The position numbers were made by a program, and so were the translations under genes. From contig JAKLHY010000004.1 of assembly GCA_022709905.1 (NCBI GenBank), forward strand, positions 124,001 to 188,000: a DNA stretch of 64,000 nt. Reading direction: 5' to 3'. Below are positions 42,957-50,939 of this stretch, piece after piece; within the stretch, counting starts at the first letter, position 1, and every line of letters begins with the position of its first letter. This DNA comes from Verrucomicrobiota bacterium (GTDB lineage: Bacteria > Verrucomicrobiota > Verrucomicrobiia > Limisphaerales > UBA1319). A model generated the notes under the pieces. That model searched no databases and had not been told where the DNA came from. It saw only the letters and a list, made by a program, of their open reading frames with translations.

Positions 42957-44819
42957 ATGTCGGCCCTGGACTTAGCACGACAATTGCAGAGGCAGTTTCC
43001 GGACCTGGTGTCCGAGCCCCGCGAATTTCGGGGGGAAATCTCGGCCGTCGTCCGCGATGCCGAACGGATTGTCGAGGTCTGTTCCTTTGCACGGAAGGAG
43101 CTGGGATTCGATTACCTGGTCGATATCAGCAGCGTGGATTTCTACGGCAATGATCCGCGATTCCTCGTCGTCTATCATTTGTACAGTTACCGTCATCGAG
43201 GTCATCTGAGACTTTCCACAGCCGTAGCCGAAGCCCGGACGGAGCTGCCCTCAACCACGGGCGTGTGGCGTGGAGCCGAATGGCACGAGCGCGAAGTCTA
43301 CGATCTGATGGGCATCCGGTTCCGGGGACATCCCGATTTGCGGCGCATTCTGATGTGGGAGGGCTATCCCTATTATCCGTTACGCAAGGATTTTCCTCTT
43401 GAAGGCAAGGCCGCCGAGACCCCGGAGGTCGCCTTCAGTGAAACCGCCCCGCTCGAGGGAGGGCCTTTTGTGACCCAAGCCGGCGGGATTGACGCAGCAG
43501 CCCGCGAACCCCGCGCACATTTGCCGGAAGAACCGATGCCGGCTGTCTCTCCCCTTAACAAGGCCGCGGAGTCGGATCCGAGGATCATCGCTGGGCCAAA
43601 ATCCTTTGGCACCGGTTTGTCAGATGCGATGCTATCGACCGAGGTCGAGGGGGACAAGATGATCCTGAACATGGGGCCCTCGCATCCGGCAACGCATGGC
43701 GTTCTTCGGTTGGTCCTTGAGTTGGACGGGGAAGTGATCACTCGGGCGACACCGCACGTAGGTTATTTGCACCGCGGCGATGAAAAAATCGCGGAGAACA
43801 TGACCTACACGCAGTTTATCCCTTATACCGACCGTTTGGATTACCTGGCTCCGCTGGCCAACAATGTGGCTTACGCGCTGGCGGTGGAAAAACTGCTCGG
43901 GATCCAGGACCGGCTTCCGCCGCGCTGCCAGTATATCCGCATGATCTGTTGCGAACTGGCCCGGATTTCCTCCCATTTGTTGGGACTCGGGTGTTTTGCC
44001 ATGGACACGGGGGCGATGACGGTTTTTCTCTACACATTCACCGAACGCGAAAAAATCTACAACCTGATCGAGGCATTGACGGGCGCGCGGTTTACGACCA
44101 CCTATACTCGGATCGGGGGATTGGCGCGCGACTTGCCGGCTGGCTGGACGGATCAGCTGCGACGATTCCTCGATGAAGTCATGGTGACCCTTGACGATGT
44201 GGACAAGCTGTTGACGCGAAACCGGATCTTTCTCGATCGCACCCAGGGAATCGGCGTCATCGACGAGGCCACAGCCATTGATTACGGCATGACCGGACCC
44301 AATTTGAGGGCCAGCGGGCTGGAATATGACCTGCGCAAGCAGCATCCTTATCTGGCGTATGCCGATGTGGGTTTTGATGTGCCTGTGGGCACCCGAGGAG
44401 ACTGTTACGACCGGTATCTGGTTCGGATGGAGGAGATGCGTCAAAGCGTCAAGATCCTGCGCCAATGTCTGGATCGACTGCCCGAAGGGGAGATCAACGT
44501 GAACGACGGCAAGGTGGTGTTGCCCCCCAAAGACAAGGTCCTCACGAAAATGGAGGAACTGATCCATCAGTTCATGCTGGTGACGCAAGGGGTGAATGCC
44601 CCGCCGGGCGAAGTGTATTTCGGCGTGGAAAACCCGAAGGGCGAGCTGGGATTCTACCTTTACAGCAAAGGAGGAGGGACCCCGTATCGGCTCAAGATCC
44701 GCGCGCCGTCGTTTGTCTCGGTTAGCCTCTTGCCTTTGCTTCTGCCAGGACACATGATCAGCGATGTGATGGCGATCATTGGATCGTTGGACTTCGTGAT
44801 GGGGGAATGTGACCGATGA
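42957..44819 (+). CDS. nuoC: NADH-quinone oxidoreductase subunit C/D fusion
   Basis: A 620-residue fusion. The NuoC part (about 1-165) shows FDYLVDISSVDFYGNDPRF, WHEREVYDLMGIRFRGHPDLRR and YPYYPLRKDFPLEG. A linker of about 60 residues rich in Ala, Pro and Glu follows, then the NuoD part (about 220-620) from MILNMGPSHPATHGVLRL, with YTQFIPYTDRLDYLAP and a C-terminal LPLLLPGHMISDVMAIIGS. The QH-binding region near N2 is therefore present. A C-D fusion is known in E. coli and others. The ATG at 42957 was chosen after GGAG; an upstream-extended frame overlaps nuoB antiphase. Its stop overlaps nuoE (ATGA). Confidence 0.95.
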   Translation: MSALDLARQLQRQFPDLVSEPREFRGEISAVVRDAERIVEVCSFARKELGFDYLVDISSVDFYGNDPRFLVVYHLYSYRHRGHLRLSTAVAEARTELPSTTGVWRGAEWHEREVYDLMGIRFRGHPDLRRILMWEGYPYYPLRKDFPLEGKAAETPEVAFSETAPLEGGPFVTQAGGIDAAAREPRAHLPEEPMPAVSPLNKAAESDPRIIAGPKSFGTGLSDAMLSTEVEGDKMILNMGPSHPATHGVLRLVLELDGEVITRATPHVGYLHRGDEKIAENMTYTQFIPYTDRLDYLAPLANNVAYALAVEKLLGIQDRLPPRCQYIRMICCELARISSHLLGLGCFAMDTGAMTVFLYTFTEREKIYNLIEALTGARFTTTYTRIGGLARDLPAGWTDQLRRFLDEVMVTLDDVDKLLTRNRIFLDRTQGIGVIDEATAIDYGMTGPNLRASGLEYDLRKQHPYLAYADVGFDVPVGTRGDCYDRYLVRMEEMRQSVKILRQCLDRLPEGEINVNDGKVVLPPKDKVLTKMEELIHQFMLVTQGVNAPPGEVYFGVENPKGELGFYLYSKGGGTPYRLKIRAPSFVSVSLLPLLLPGHMISDVMAIIGSLDFVMGECDR

Positions 44820-45334
44820 ATTTTCGCGTGCCAGCCGCGTTGGAGACCGAGCTCGAGGAACTGCTGACGCATTATCCGGAGAAGCGCAGCGCGTCGGTGA
44901 TGGTGCTGCACGCCTTACAGGATCATTTCGGATTTCTCTCGAAAGAATCCATCGAATGGACGGCGGCCAAGCTGGGTTTGCAGCCGATCAACGTGTTGGA
45001 ACTGGTTACCTTTTATCCGATGTTCCGTCAACAGCCGGTGGGCCGTTTTCATTTCAAGATTTGTCGGACCTTGAGTTGCGCGCTGGGCGGGTCCCTGTCC
45101 CTTTACCGTCACCTGTGTCAAAGGCTGGATTTGGATCCCAAGGCGCACGGGCCCCAGACGACACCCGACGGACGGTTTACGTTGGAACTTGTGGAATGCC
45201 TGGCGTCGTGCGGGACGGCCCCGGCGATGATGGTCAACGATCGATCGATCGAGAATGTGACTCCGGATAAAGCGGATCAATTGATCGAAGAATATCGAAC
45301 GCAGGATCCTGGGAAAGGCATTGCTGGAAAATGA
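44816..45334 (+). CDS. nuoE: NADH-quinone oxidoreductase subunit E
   Basis: A 172-residue thioredoxin-fold subunit. Cys residues in CRTLSCALGG and ECLASCGTAP are the N1a [2Fe-2S] ligands (C-x4-C and C-x3-C). The N-terminal helical part (YPEKRSASVMVLHALQDHFGF) fits the family. It belongs to the NADH-oxidising arm with NuoF and NuoG. The start overlaps the nuoCD stop by 4 bp; after it the operon is interrupted by an antisense tRNA-Gln gene. Confidence 0.95.
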   Translation: MNFRVPAALETELEELLTHYPEKRSASVMVLHALQDHFGFLSKESIEWTAAKLGLQPINVLELVTFYPMFRQQPVGRFHFKICRTLSCALGGSLSLYRHLCQRLDLDPKAHGPQTTPDGRFTLELVECLASCGTAPAMMVNDRSIENVTPDKADQLIEEYRTQDPGKGIAGK

Positions 45335-45338
45335 AAAA

Positions 45339-45412
45339 TGGCTGCCGAACATGGATTCGAACCATGACAAACAGATCCAGAGTCTGCTGTGCTACCGTTA
45401 CACCATTCGGCA
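45339..45412 (-). tRNA. tRNA-Gln (anticodon CTG), antisense in nuo operon
   Basis: Read on the minus strand this is a 74-base cloverleaf with encoded CCA. Acceptor TGCCGAA pairs with TTCGGCA, discriminator G; the anticodon loop CTCTGGA in a CAGA/TCTG stem gives anticodon CTG; the T arm CATGG-TTCGAAT-CCATG is perfect. It lies 4 bp after the nuoE stop and 56 bp before nuoF, facing against the operon. A TTGACT box (rc of 45446-45451) 19 bp before TCTTAT could be its promoter, overlapping the nuoF leader. Confidence 0.95.
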
Positions 45413-45468
45413 AAGCTGAGATAAGATTTGCCTTTTTGTTGGCCGAGTCAAGTCTGTAACGCAAAACC

Positions 45469-46875
45469 ATGGTCACAGAAAACCGCCTGATCCTAAAGCA
45501 CATAGACCAGTCCGGCTACACACCGGACATCGAATGTTATTTGCGTCACGGCGGTTATGAGACGCTGGGCAGGGCTTTAAAGCTTGGCGATTACACGACT
45601 CCGGAGGGCCGAATCGTGGATGCCGCCGAGCGGATTCGCAACGAAGTCAAGACCTCGGGATTGCGGGGGCGCGGCGGCGCCGGATTCCCTTGTGGGGTGA
45701 AGTGGGGATTCATCGATCATAAGAGCGGCAAGCCGATCTATTTGATCTGCAACGCGGATGAATCGGAGCCGGGCACGTTCAAGGATCGTCAGATCCTCCA
45801 TAAGGATCCGCATCAGCTGATCGAGGGCATGGTATTATCGTGTTATGCGAATCGTGTTCATCTGGCCTACATATACATCCGCGGCGAGTTTGTGGAGGGC
45901 GCATGGCTCCTGAATCGGTCTTTGGCCGAGGCCCGGAGACATGGATTCCTGGGAAAGAACATCCTGGGGACGGGCTATGATTTGGAAATTCATGTGCATC
46001 GGGGGGCGGGCTCCTATATTTGCGGTGAAGAAACGGGTTTGATCGAGTCGTTGGAGGGCAAACGGGCGTATCCGCGCATCAAACCTCCCTATTTCCCAGC
46101 CATTCTCGGGCTATATCAATGCCCAACGATTGTCAATAATGTCGAGACCTTGTGCGCCGTGCGGCACGTCGTCGAGATGGGGGGGGCGGCCTACGCGCGT
46201 TTGGGCACGGCTTCCGATCCCGGAACTCGGATTGTCTGTGTCAGCGGCCAGGTGCGCCGGCCGGGTTACTTCGAGATCGAGATAGGCAAGGTCACCTTGG
46301 GACAGCTGATCAACGAATTGGCCGGCGGCCTCCGGGAGGGACGCAAGCTCAAGGCGGTCATTCCCGGCGGATCCTCCGCCAAAGTGCTGAAGGCGGGGGA
46401 TCGTTACAAGCTGAAAAATAACCAACCGGGTGGCAAGGAGATCGAGGTGGGTTTGTTGGACCTGCCCTATGATGCGGATTCCCTGGGAGCGGCTGGAAGC
46501 ATGTGCGGTTCGGGCGCCATTATTGTTCTGGATGATTCCGCCGATGTGGTGGCGGCCCTGGAGAACATCAGCGAATTTTACGCGCACGAGAGCTGCGGTC
46601 AGTGCACGCCCTGCCGGGAGGGATCTCTCTGGATGGCCAAGGTCTTGCGCCGACTGGCGGGCGACGAGGGGCGCAAGGCCGATGCCGACCTGTTGATGCA
46701 CATCGCGAACCAGATCCCGAATGGCCGCACAATTTGCGCCTTTGGCGAGGCCTGTTCCTGGCCGGTCCAGAGTTTTGTCTCCAAGTTCAAGGAAGACTTT
46801 GAACGCAAAGGCGCCGAAGCGGAGGCACACCGGGCGGCGGCGCCGGCCAATATCGGGGCAACCTTGAAAACCTAA
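45469..46875 (+). CDS. nuoF: NADH-quinone oxidoreductase subunit F
   Basis: A 468-residue subunit. GRGGAGFPCGVKW near residues 66-78 is the NADH/FMN-binding glycine loop, and YICGEETGLIESLEG lies downstream. ESCGQCTPCREG near 375 plus a later Cys (FGEACSW) bind the N3 [4Fe-4S] cluster. It accepts hydride from NADH and passes electrons to the NuoG chain. The usual length is about 430-450; the Ala/Glu-rich C-terminal tail is extra. Its stop overlaps the nuoG ATG by one base (TAATG). Confidence 0.96.
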   Translation: MVTENRLILKHIDQSGYTPDIECYLRHGGYETLGRALKLGDYTTPEGRIVDAAERIRNEVKTSGLRGRGGAGFPCGVKWGFIDHKSGKPIYLICNADESEPGTFKDRQILHKDPHQLIEGMVLSCYANRVHLAYIYIRGEFVEGAWLLNRSLAEARRHGFLGKNILGTGYDLEIHVHRGAGSYICGEETGLIESLEGKRAYPRIKPPYFPAILGLYQCPTIVNNVETLCAVRHVVEMGGAAYARLGTASDPGTRIVCVSGQVRRPGYFEIEIGKVTLGQLINELAGGLREGRKLKAVIPGGSSAKVLKAGDRYKLKNNQPGGKEIEVGLLDLPYDADSLGAAGSMCGSGAIIVLDDSADVVAALENISEFYAHESCGQCTPCREGSLWMAKVLRRLAGDEGRKADADLLMHIANQIPNGRTICAFGEACSWPVQSFVSKFKEDFERKGAEAEAHRAAAPANIGATLKT

Positions 46876-48587
46876 TGGCACAGGCATCATCCAATTCCAG
46901 TGAAAAAGCCAAGGCCGTCGACTGCATCCTGGTCACGGTGGATGGACGCCGGGTGGAGGTGCCGCGGCTGAGCCGGCATCCGACAACCGGAGCGATGATT
47001 CCGACCACAATGATTCAGGCCTGTGAGATCGCCGGGACCCTGGTGCCGCACTATTGTTATCATCCGCGGCTTCCTGTGGCGGGGAGTTGCCGAATGTGCC
47101 TGGTGGAGTTTGGCACGCCGGCCTTGGGGCCGGACCGCAAACCGCTGCTGAATTCCGATGGCACCCCGCAGATTCGCAAATCGCCCAGACCCGCCATTGC
47201 CTGCGCCACACCCGTTTCGCCGGGCATGGAAATCTACACCCAGACACCCTCCGTTCTGGAAATGCGCCGGGGCGTCCTGGAGTTTCTTCTGATCAATCAC
47301 CCGCTCGATTGCCCGATCTGCGATCAAGCGGGCGAATGCAAACTGCAAGAATACTCGCTGGAACACGGCCAGGCCTCGAGTCGCTTTGTCGAAAACAAGG
47401 TGCGCAAGCCGAAACAGGTCGATCTCGGCCCCCGGATCATGCTGGACGACGAGCGCTGCATTCTGTGCTCGCGCTGCATCCGGTTCACCCGAGACATCGT
47501 CGGGGACGACGCTCTGGGGTTTGTGAACCGGGGCAGTTACACGGCATTGACGCATTATCCCGGAAAGCCCTTTGACAACAACTACACGCTGAACACGGTG
47601 GATATCTGCCCGGTGGGGGCGTTGACCTCGAAGGATTTCCGTTTTCAAATGCGGGTCTGGTTTCTCAAGGAAACCCGCAGTCTGTGCGCCAGCTGCGGGA
47701 CCGGTTGCAACATCGTCATCGGTTCGCGTCAGAGCCAGATCTTTCGTTATACCCCGCGCGAAAACGCCGACGTGAACCGTTGTTGGATGTGCGATGCCGG
47801 GCGGTTGAACTACAAGTGGATCGGGCGTGCCGATCGCCTGCGGGATGTGAGGGTCCGCACCGCCTCGGGCGCGAGTGAGCCGGCGACCTGGAAGCAGGCC
47901 CTGGCTTCGATCGCAACAACGTTGAAGACCGCGGTCCCGGGATCGGTCGCGATTATTGGATCCGCCCGACAGACCAATGAGGAGCTATTTCTATTGAGTC
48001 GGTTGGCCCAGCATCTTGGGGCTTTGACCGATTCCGTGCCTCGCCAGGGGGAAGCCGATCACTTGCTGGTGAACGCGGACAGAAATCCCAACTCGATGGG
48101 CGCTGTTTTGACAGGGATGGCCGCTCGCCCCATGGGCGCAAGATTATTTCAAATTGGGAACGCCATCGACCGCGGCGAGGTGCGAACCCTGGTGGTCTTC
48201 GGCGAAGACATCACGCGCTTCATTCCGGAGGCGCATTTGAGGCGTCTGGAACTGCTGGTTGTCGGCGATGTGCTTCCAAATTCAACGACCGTCCTGGCCC
48301 AAGTGCTCTTGCCCGGTTGCGCGCACGCGGAGAAACGCGGTTCGTTTACCAATGCGCGCGGCAGGGTCCAACGCTTTTTCAAGGCGGTGGAACCTCCGGG
48401 CGATGCGCGGCCCGAATCGGAGTTTCTGGGGGAACTGGTGGCGGCGGTGACAGGACGGGAGTATCCGGCGGATGCCGAGGGATTATTCAATCGCATGACG
48501 GCCGAGTTGGCGTCCTTTAAGGGCCTGAGTTGGGCGGGCCTGGGCGAGACTGGCCAGGTTTTGCCCGGTGGAGTGGACCATGTTTGA
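46875..48587 (+). CDS. nuoG: NADH-quinone oxidoreductase subunit G (short form)
   Basis: A 570-residue subunit, shorter than the about 900 residues of E. coli NuoG. Iron-sulfur parts are complete: N1b Cys in HYCYHPRLPVAGSCRMCLVEF, the N5 His and Cys in NHPLDCPICDQAGECKLQ, N4 ligands in CILCSRCIRFTRD and CPVGALTSKDF, and a CASCGTGCN...CWMCDAGR set for N7. The molybdopterin-oxidoreductase-like C-terminal domain is cut down to about 270 residues. It carries electrons from NuoF towards NuoI. Overlaps nuoF by one base and nuoH by 8 bp. Confidence 0.93.
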   Translation: MAQASSNSSEKAKAVDCILVTVDGRRVEVPRLSRHPTTGAMIPTTMIQACEIAGTLVPHYCYHPRLPVAGSCRMCLVEFGTPALGPDRKPLLNSDGTPQIRKSPRPAIACATPVSPGMEIYTQTPSVLEMRRGVLEFLLINHPLDCPICDQAGECKLQEYSLEHGQASSRFVENKVRKPKQVDLGPRIMLDDERCILCSRCIRFTRDIVGDDALGFVNRGSYTALTHYPGKPFDNNYTLNTVDICPVGALTSKDFRFQMRVWFLKETRSLCASCGTGCNIVIGSRQSQIFRYTPRENADVNRCWMCDAGRLNYKWIGRADRLRDVRVRTASGASEPATWKQALASIATTLKTAVPGSVAIIGSARQTNEELFLLSRLAQHLGALTDSVPRQGEADHLLVNADRNPNSMGAVLTGMAARPMGARLFQIGNAIDRGEVRTLVVFGEDITRFIPEAHLRRLELLVVGDVLPNSTTVLAQVLLPGCAHAEKRGSFTNARGRVQRFFKAVEPPGDARPESEFLGELVAAVTGREYPADAEGLFNRMTAELASFKGLSWAGLGETGQVLPGGVDHV

Positions 48588-49629
48588 GTGGATGAACCAA
48601 CTGACGGAGGCCCAAAGCCTCGTGGTGTTCAGCCTCGTGAAGATCGGGGTGGTGCTGGCCACCGTGATGCTGATGATCAGCTACGCGGTGGTGGCCGAGC
48701 GGCGGATTTGCGCCTTCATCCAGGATCGCATTGGGCCGAACCGGGTTGGGCCTTGGGGATTGCTTCAGCCGTTTGCCGACGGGCTGAAGTCTTTTTTGAA
48801 GGAGGATTTTGTTCCGGGGCACGTGCGGAAGGTTTATTTTTGGCTGGCCCCCGCCGCGGCCATGTTGCCCGGATTGTTGACCGTGGCCGTGATTCCCTTT
48901 GGATCGAACCTCGGCGGACAGAAAATGGTGATTGCCGATTTGAATGTGGGCATTCTCTACACGTTCGGCATTGTATCGCTGGGCGTGTATGGCATCGTGC
49001 TCGCGGGGTACGCGGCCAACTCGAAGTACCCGTTCCTGGGCGGCATTCGTTCCAGCGCCCAGATGATCTCTTATGAAGTGGCGATGGGTCTGTCGGTAAT
49101 TCCGGTGTTTATGCTGGCAGGCGACCTCAACCTCAGCCGGGTCATCGAACTCCAGACCGGTGGATGGTTCGGCTGGCTGGTGTTCAAGTTGCCGCTGTCG
49201 TTCTTCCTGTTCGTGATCGCCGGTTTTGCCGAGACGAACCGTCTGCCATTCGACCTTCCCGAGGCCGAGAACGAGTTGGTGGGGGGATACAATACCGAAT
49301 ACAGCTCGATCAAGTTCGCCCTGTTCTTCATGGGGGAATACGCCAACATGATCATGTTATCGGCGATGACCGTCACCCTGTTTCTTGGGGGCTGGACACT
49401 CCCTTTCGCGGGACTTGACCGACCGGCCACTACGCTGACCGTCGGGCTGCTGCACATCGGGATTTTCCTGGCCAAGGTGATTGCCCTGGTTTGTTTCATG
49501 ATCTGGGTTCGTTGGATGCTTCCTCGGTTTCGTTTCGATCAATTGATGGATCTCGGCTGGCGTAGAATGATCCCGGTGGGATTGGCCAACATTGTGATTT
49601 ACGCGGTGATACTTTGGATGCGGGCATGA
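48580..49629 (+). CDS. nuoH: NADH-quinone oxidoreductase subunit H
   Basis: A 349-residue membrane subunit with eight or so helices. IQDRIGPNRVGPWGLLQPFADGLK is replaced here by the equivalent RIGPNRVGPWGLLQPFADG, and FAETNRLPFDLPEAENELV is the hallmark loop near the quinone channel. It anchors the hydrophilic arm to the proton-pumping arm. The ATG at 48580 overlaps the nuoG end by 8 bp and follows GGTGGAG; four extra codons upstream are unlikely. The stop overlaps nuoI (ATGA). Confidence 0.95.
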   Translation: MFEWMNQLTEAQSLVVFSLVKIGVVLATVMLMISYAVVAERRICAFIQDRIGPNRVGPWGLLQPFADGLKSFLKEDFVPGHVRKVYFWLAPAAAMLPGLLTVAVIPFGSNLGGQKMVIADLNVGILYTFGIVSLGVYGIVLAGYAANSKYPFLGGIRSSAQMISYEVAMGLSVIPVFMLAGDLNLSRVIELQTGGWFGWLVFKLPLSFFLFVIAGFAETNRLPFDLPEAENELVGGYNTEYSSIKFALFFMGEYANMIMLSAMTVTLFLGGWTLPFAGLDRPATTLTVGLLHIGIFLAKVIALVCFMIWVRWMLPRFRFDQLMDLGWRRMIPVGLANIVIYAVILWMRA

Positions 49630-50126
49630 AAATCGAGCGCACGGCCCTGACGTTCTGGGAACGCCTTTACCTGCCGGCGGTGATCGCGGGACTGAAGGTG
49701 ACGCTGCGGCATTTCTTGCGTCGCAAGGTCACGATGCAATACCCGGAGGAACGGTGGGTGGTGCCGACGGGCTATCGGGGCGCGCCGTATCTGGTGAAAG
49801 ACCAGGAAGGCCGGGTCAAATGCGTCTCCTGTCAGCTTTGCGAGTTTGTATGTCCGCCGAAAGCCATCAAGATCCTGCCGCCAGGCCCGGCGGTCGATCC
49901 CGCCACCGGCAATGTTGAGAAACGCCCCAGGGAGTTCGAAATCAACATGCTCCGATGCATTTTCTGCGGCTATTGCCAGGAGGTCTGCCCCGAGGAAGCG
50001 ATCTTCCTGATGAAGGATTACTCCCTGACCGGGAAGAGCCGGCAGGAGATGGTCTATGGCTTGGAGAAACTGCTCGAGCTGGGCGGCACGCACCTGGACT
50101 CCATCCAGAAATGGAAACACAAATGA
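49626..50126 (+). CDS. nuoI: NADH-quinone oxidoreductase subunit I
   Basis: A 166-residue protein with two 4Fe-4S motifs, CVSCQLCEFVCPPKA and CIFCGYCQEVCPEEA, which bind clusters N6a and N6b. The N-terminal amphipathic stretch (ERLYLPAVIAGLKVTLRHFL) lies at the membrane. The ATG at 49626 overlaps the nuoH stop, which decides the start over an upstream TTG. Its stop overlaps nuoJ. Confidence 0.95.
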   Translation: MKIERTALTFWERLYLPAVIAGLKVTLRHFLRRKVTMQYPEERWVVPTGYRGAPYLVKDQEGRVKCVSCQLCEFVCPPKAIKILPPGPAVDPATGNVEKRPREFEINMLRCIFCGYCQEVCPEEAIFLMKDYSLTGKSRQEMVYGLEKLLELGGTHLDSIQKWKHK

Positions 50127-50629
50127 TGTCTGATCTTTTGTTTTACCTGCTGGCCGGGCTGGCGGTGGTGAGCGGATTTCTTGTGGTATTGAATCCGTTG
50201 AGCCGGAGCCCGGTCACCAGCGCCATGTTTCTGGTGGCCACCATGGTTTGTCTGGCCGGACTGTTCCTTCTGTTGCACGCGTATTTTCTGGCGGCGGTAC
50301 AGATCCTGATCTATGCGGGGGCGGTGATGGTCTTGTTTCTGTTTGTGATCATGATGCTGGATCTGAAGGAGGAGCAGCGCCAGCGGTTCAGCCGGTGGCG
50401 AGTGCCTTTGGCGGTCGGGGCGGCGCTGTTTTTCCTCGCGGGTTTGGCCGGTCCCTTGGGACGGGCCAAGGCCCTGAGCGCCGCCACGGGAACCGCGGTG
50501 GAAGGCCATACAGCCCCACTGGGACAACTGCTGCTATCAACCTACGTGCTGCCATTTGAAGTCGTTTCTGCCATTTTGCTAGTGGCGATGGTTGGGGTGG
50601 TCTTGTTGAGCAAAAAGGAATCCAAATGA
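50123..50629 (+). CDS. nuoJ: NADH-quinone oxidoreductase subunit J
   Basis: A 168-residue membrane protein with five predicted helices. [21 protein letters not shown] contains the conserved helix with the pi-bulge and YAGA motif of the family. The start overlaps nuoI by ATGA at 50123-50126; a second ATG follows at once. Its stop overlaps nuoK. Confidence 0.94.
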   Translation: MMSDLLFYLLAGLAVVSGFLVVLNPLSRSPVTSAMFLVATMVCLAGLFLLLHAYFLAAVQILIYAGAVMVLFLFVIMMLDLKEEQRQRFSRWRVPLAVGAALFFLAGLAGPLGRAKALSAATGTAVEGHTAPLGQLLLSTYVLPFEVVSAILLVAMVGVVLLSKKESK

Positions 50630-50934
50630 TGCCGGTTGGCCTCGCCCATTATCTGGTGGTCAGCGCCGTGCTTTTCACGCTCGGGTTGATCGGCGTTCTC
50701 GCGCGACGCAACCTCCTGCTGGTCTATATGTCGCTCGAATTGATGCTCAATGCGGCCAACCTGGCCCTGGCCGCCTTTTCAAGGTTCAATGATCAGTTGG
50801 ACGGCCAGATCATGGTGTTTTTCATTATAACGGTTGCAGCCGCGGAAGTGGCGGTGGGACTGGCTTTGATCGTGGCCTTGTGCCGGCAACGCCGGATCAC
50901 GCGCCTCGACGAGTTGACGTATCTAAAACTCTAG
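50626..50934 (+). CDS. nuoK: NADH-quinone oxidoreductase subunit K
   Basis: A 102-residue protein with three helices. [17 protein letters not shown] and [20 protein letters not shown] carry the two conserved buried Glu residues of the proton channel. It is ATGA-coupled to nuoJ and ends 5 bp before nuoL. Confidence 0.96.
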   Translation: MMPVGLAHYLVVSAVLFTLGLIGVLARRNLLLVYMSLELMLNAANLALAAFSRFNDQLDGQIMVFFIITVAAAEVAVGLALIVALCRQRRITRLDELTYLKL

Positions 50935-50939
50935 CGCAC

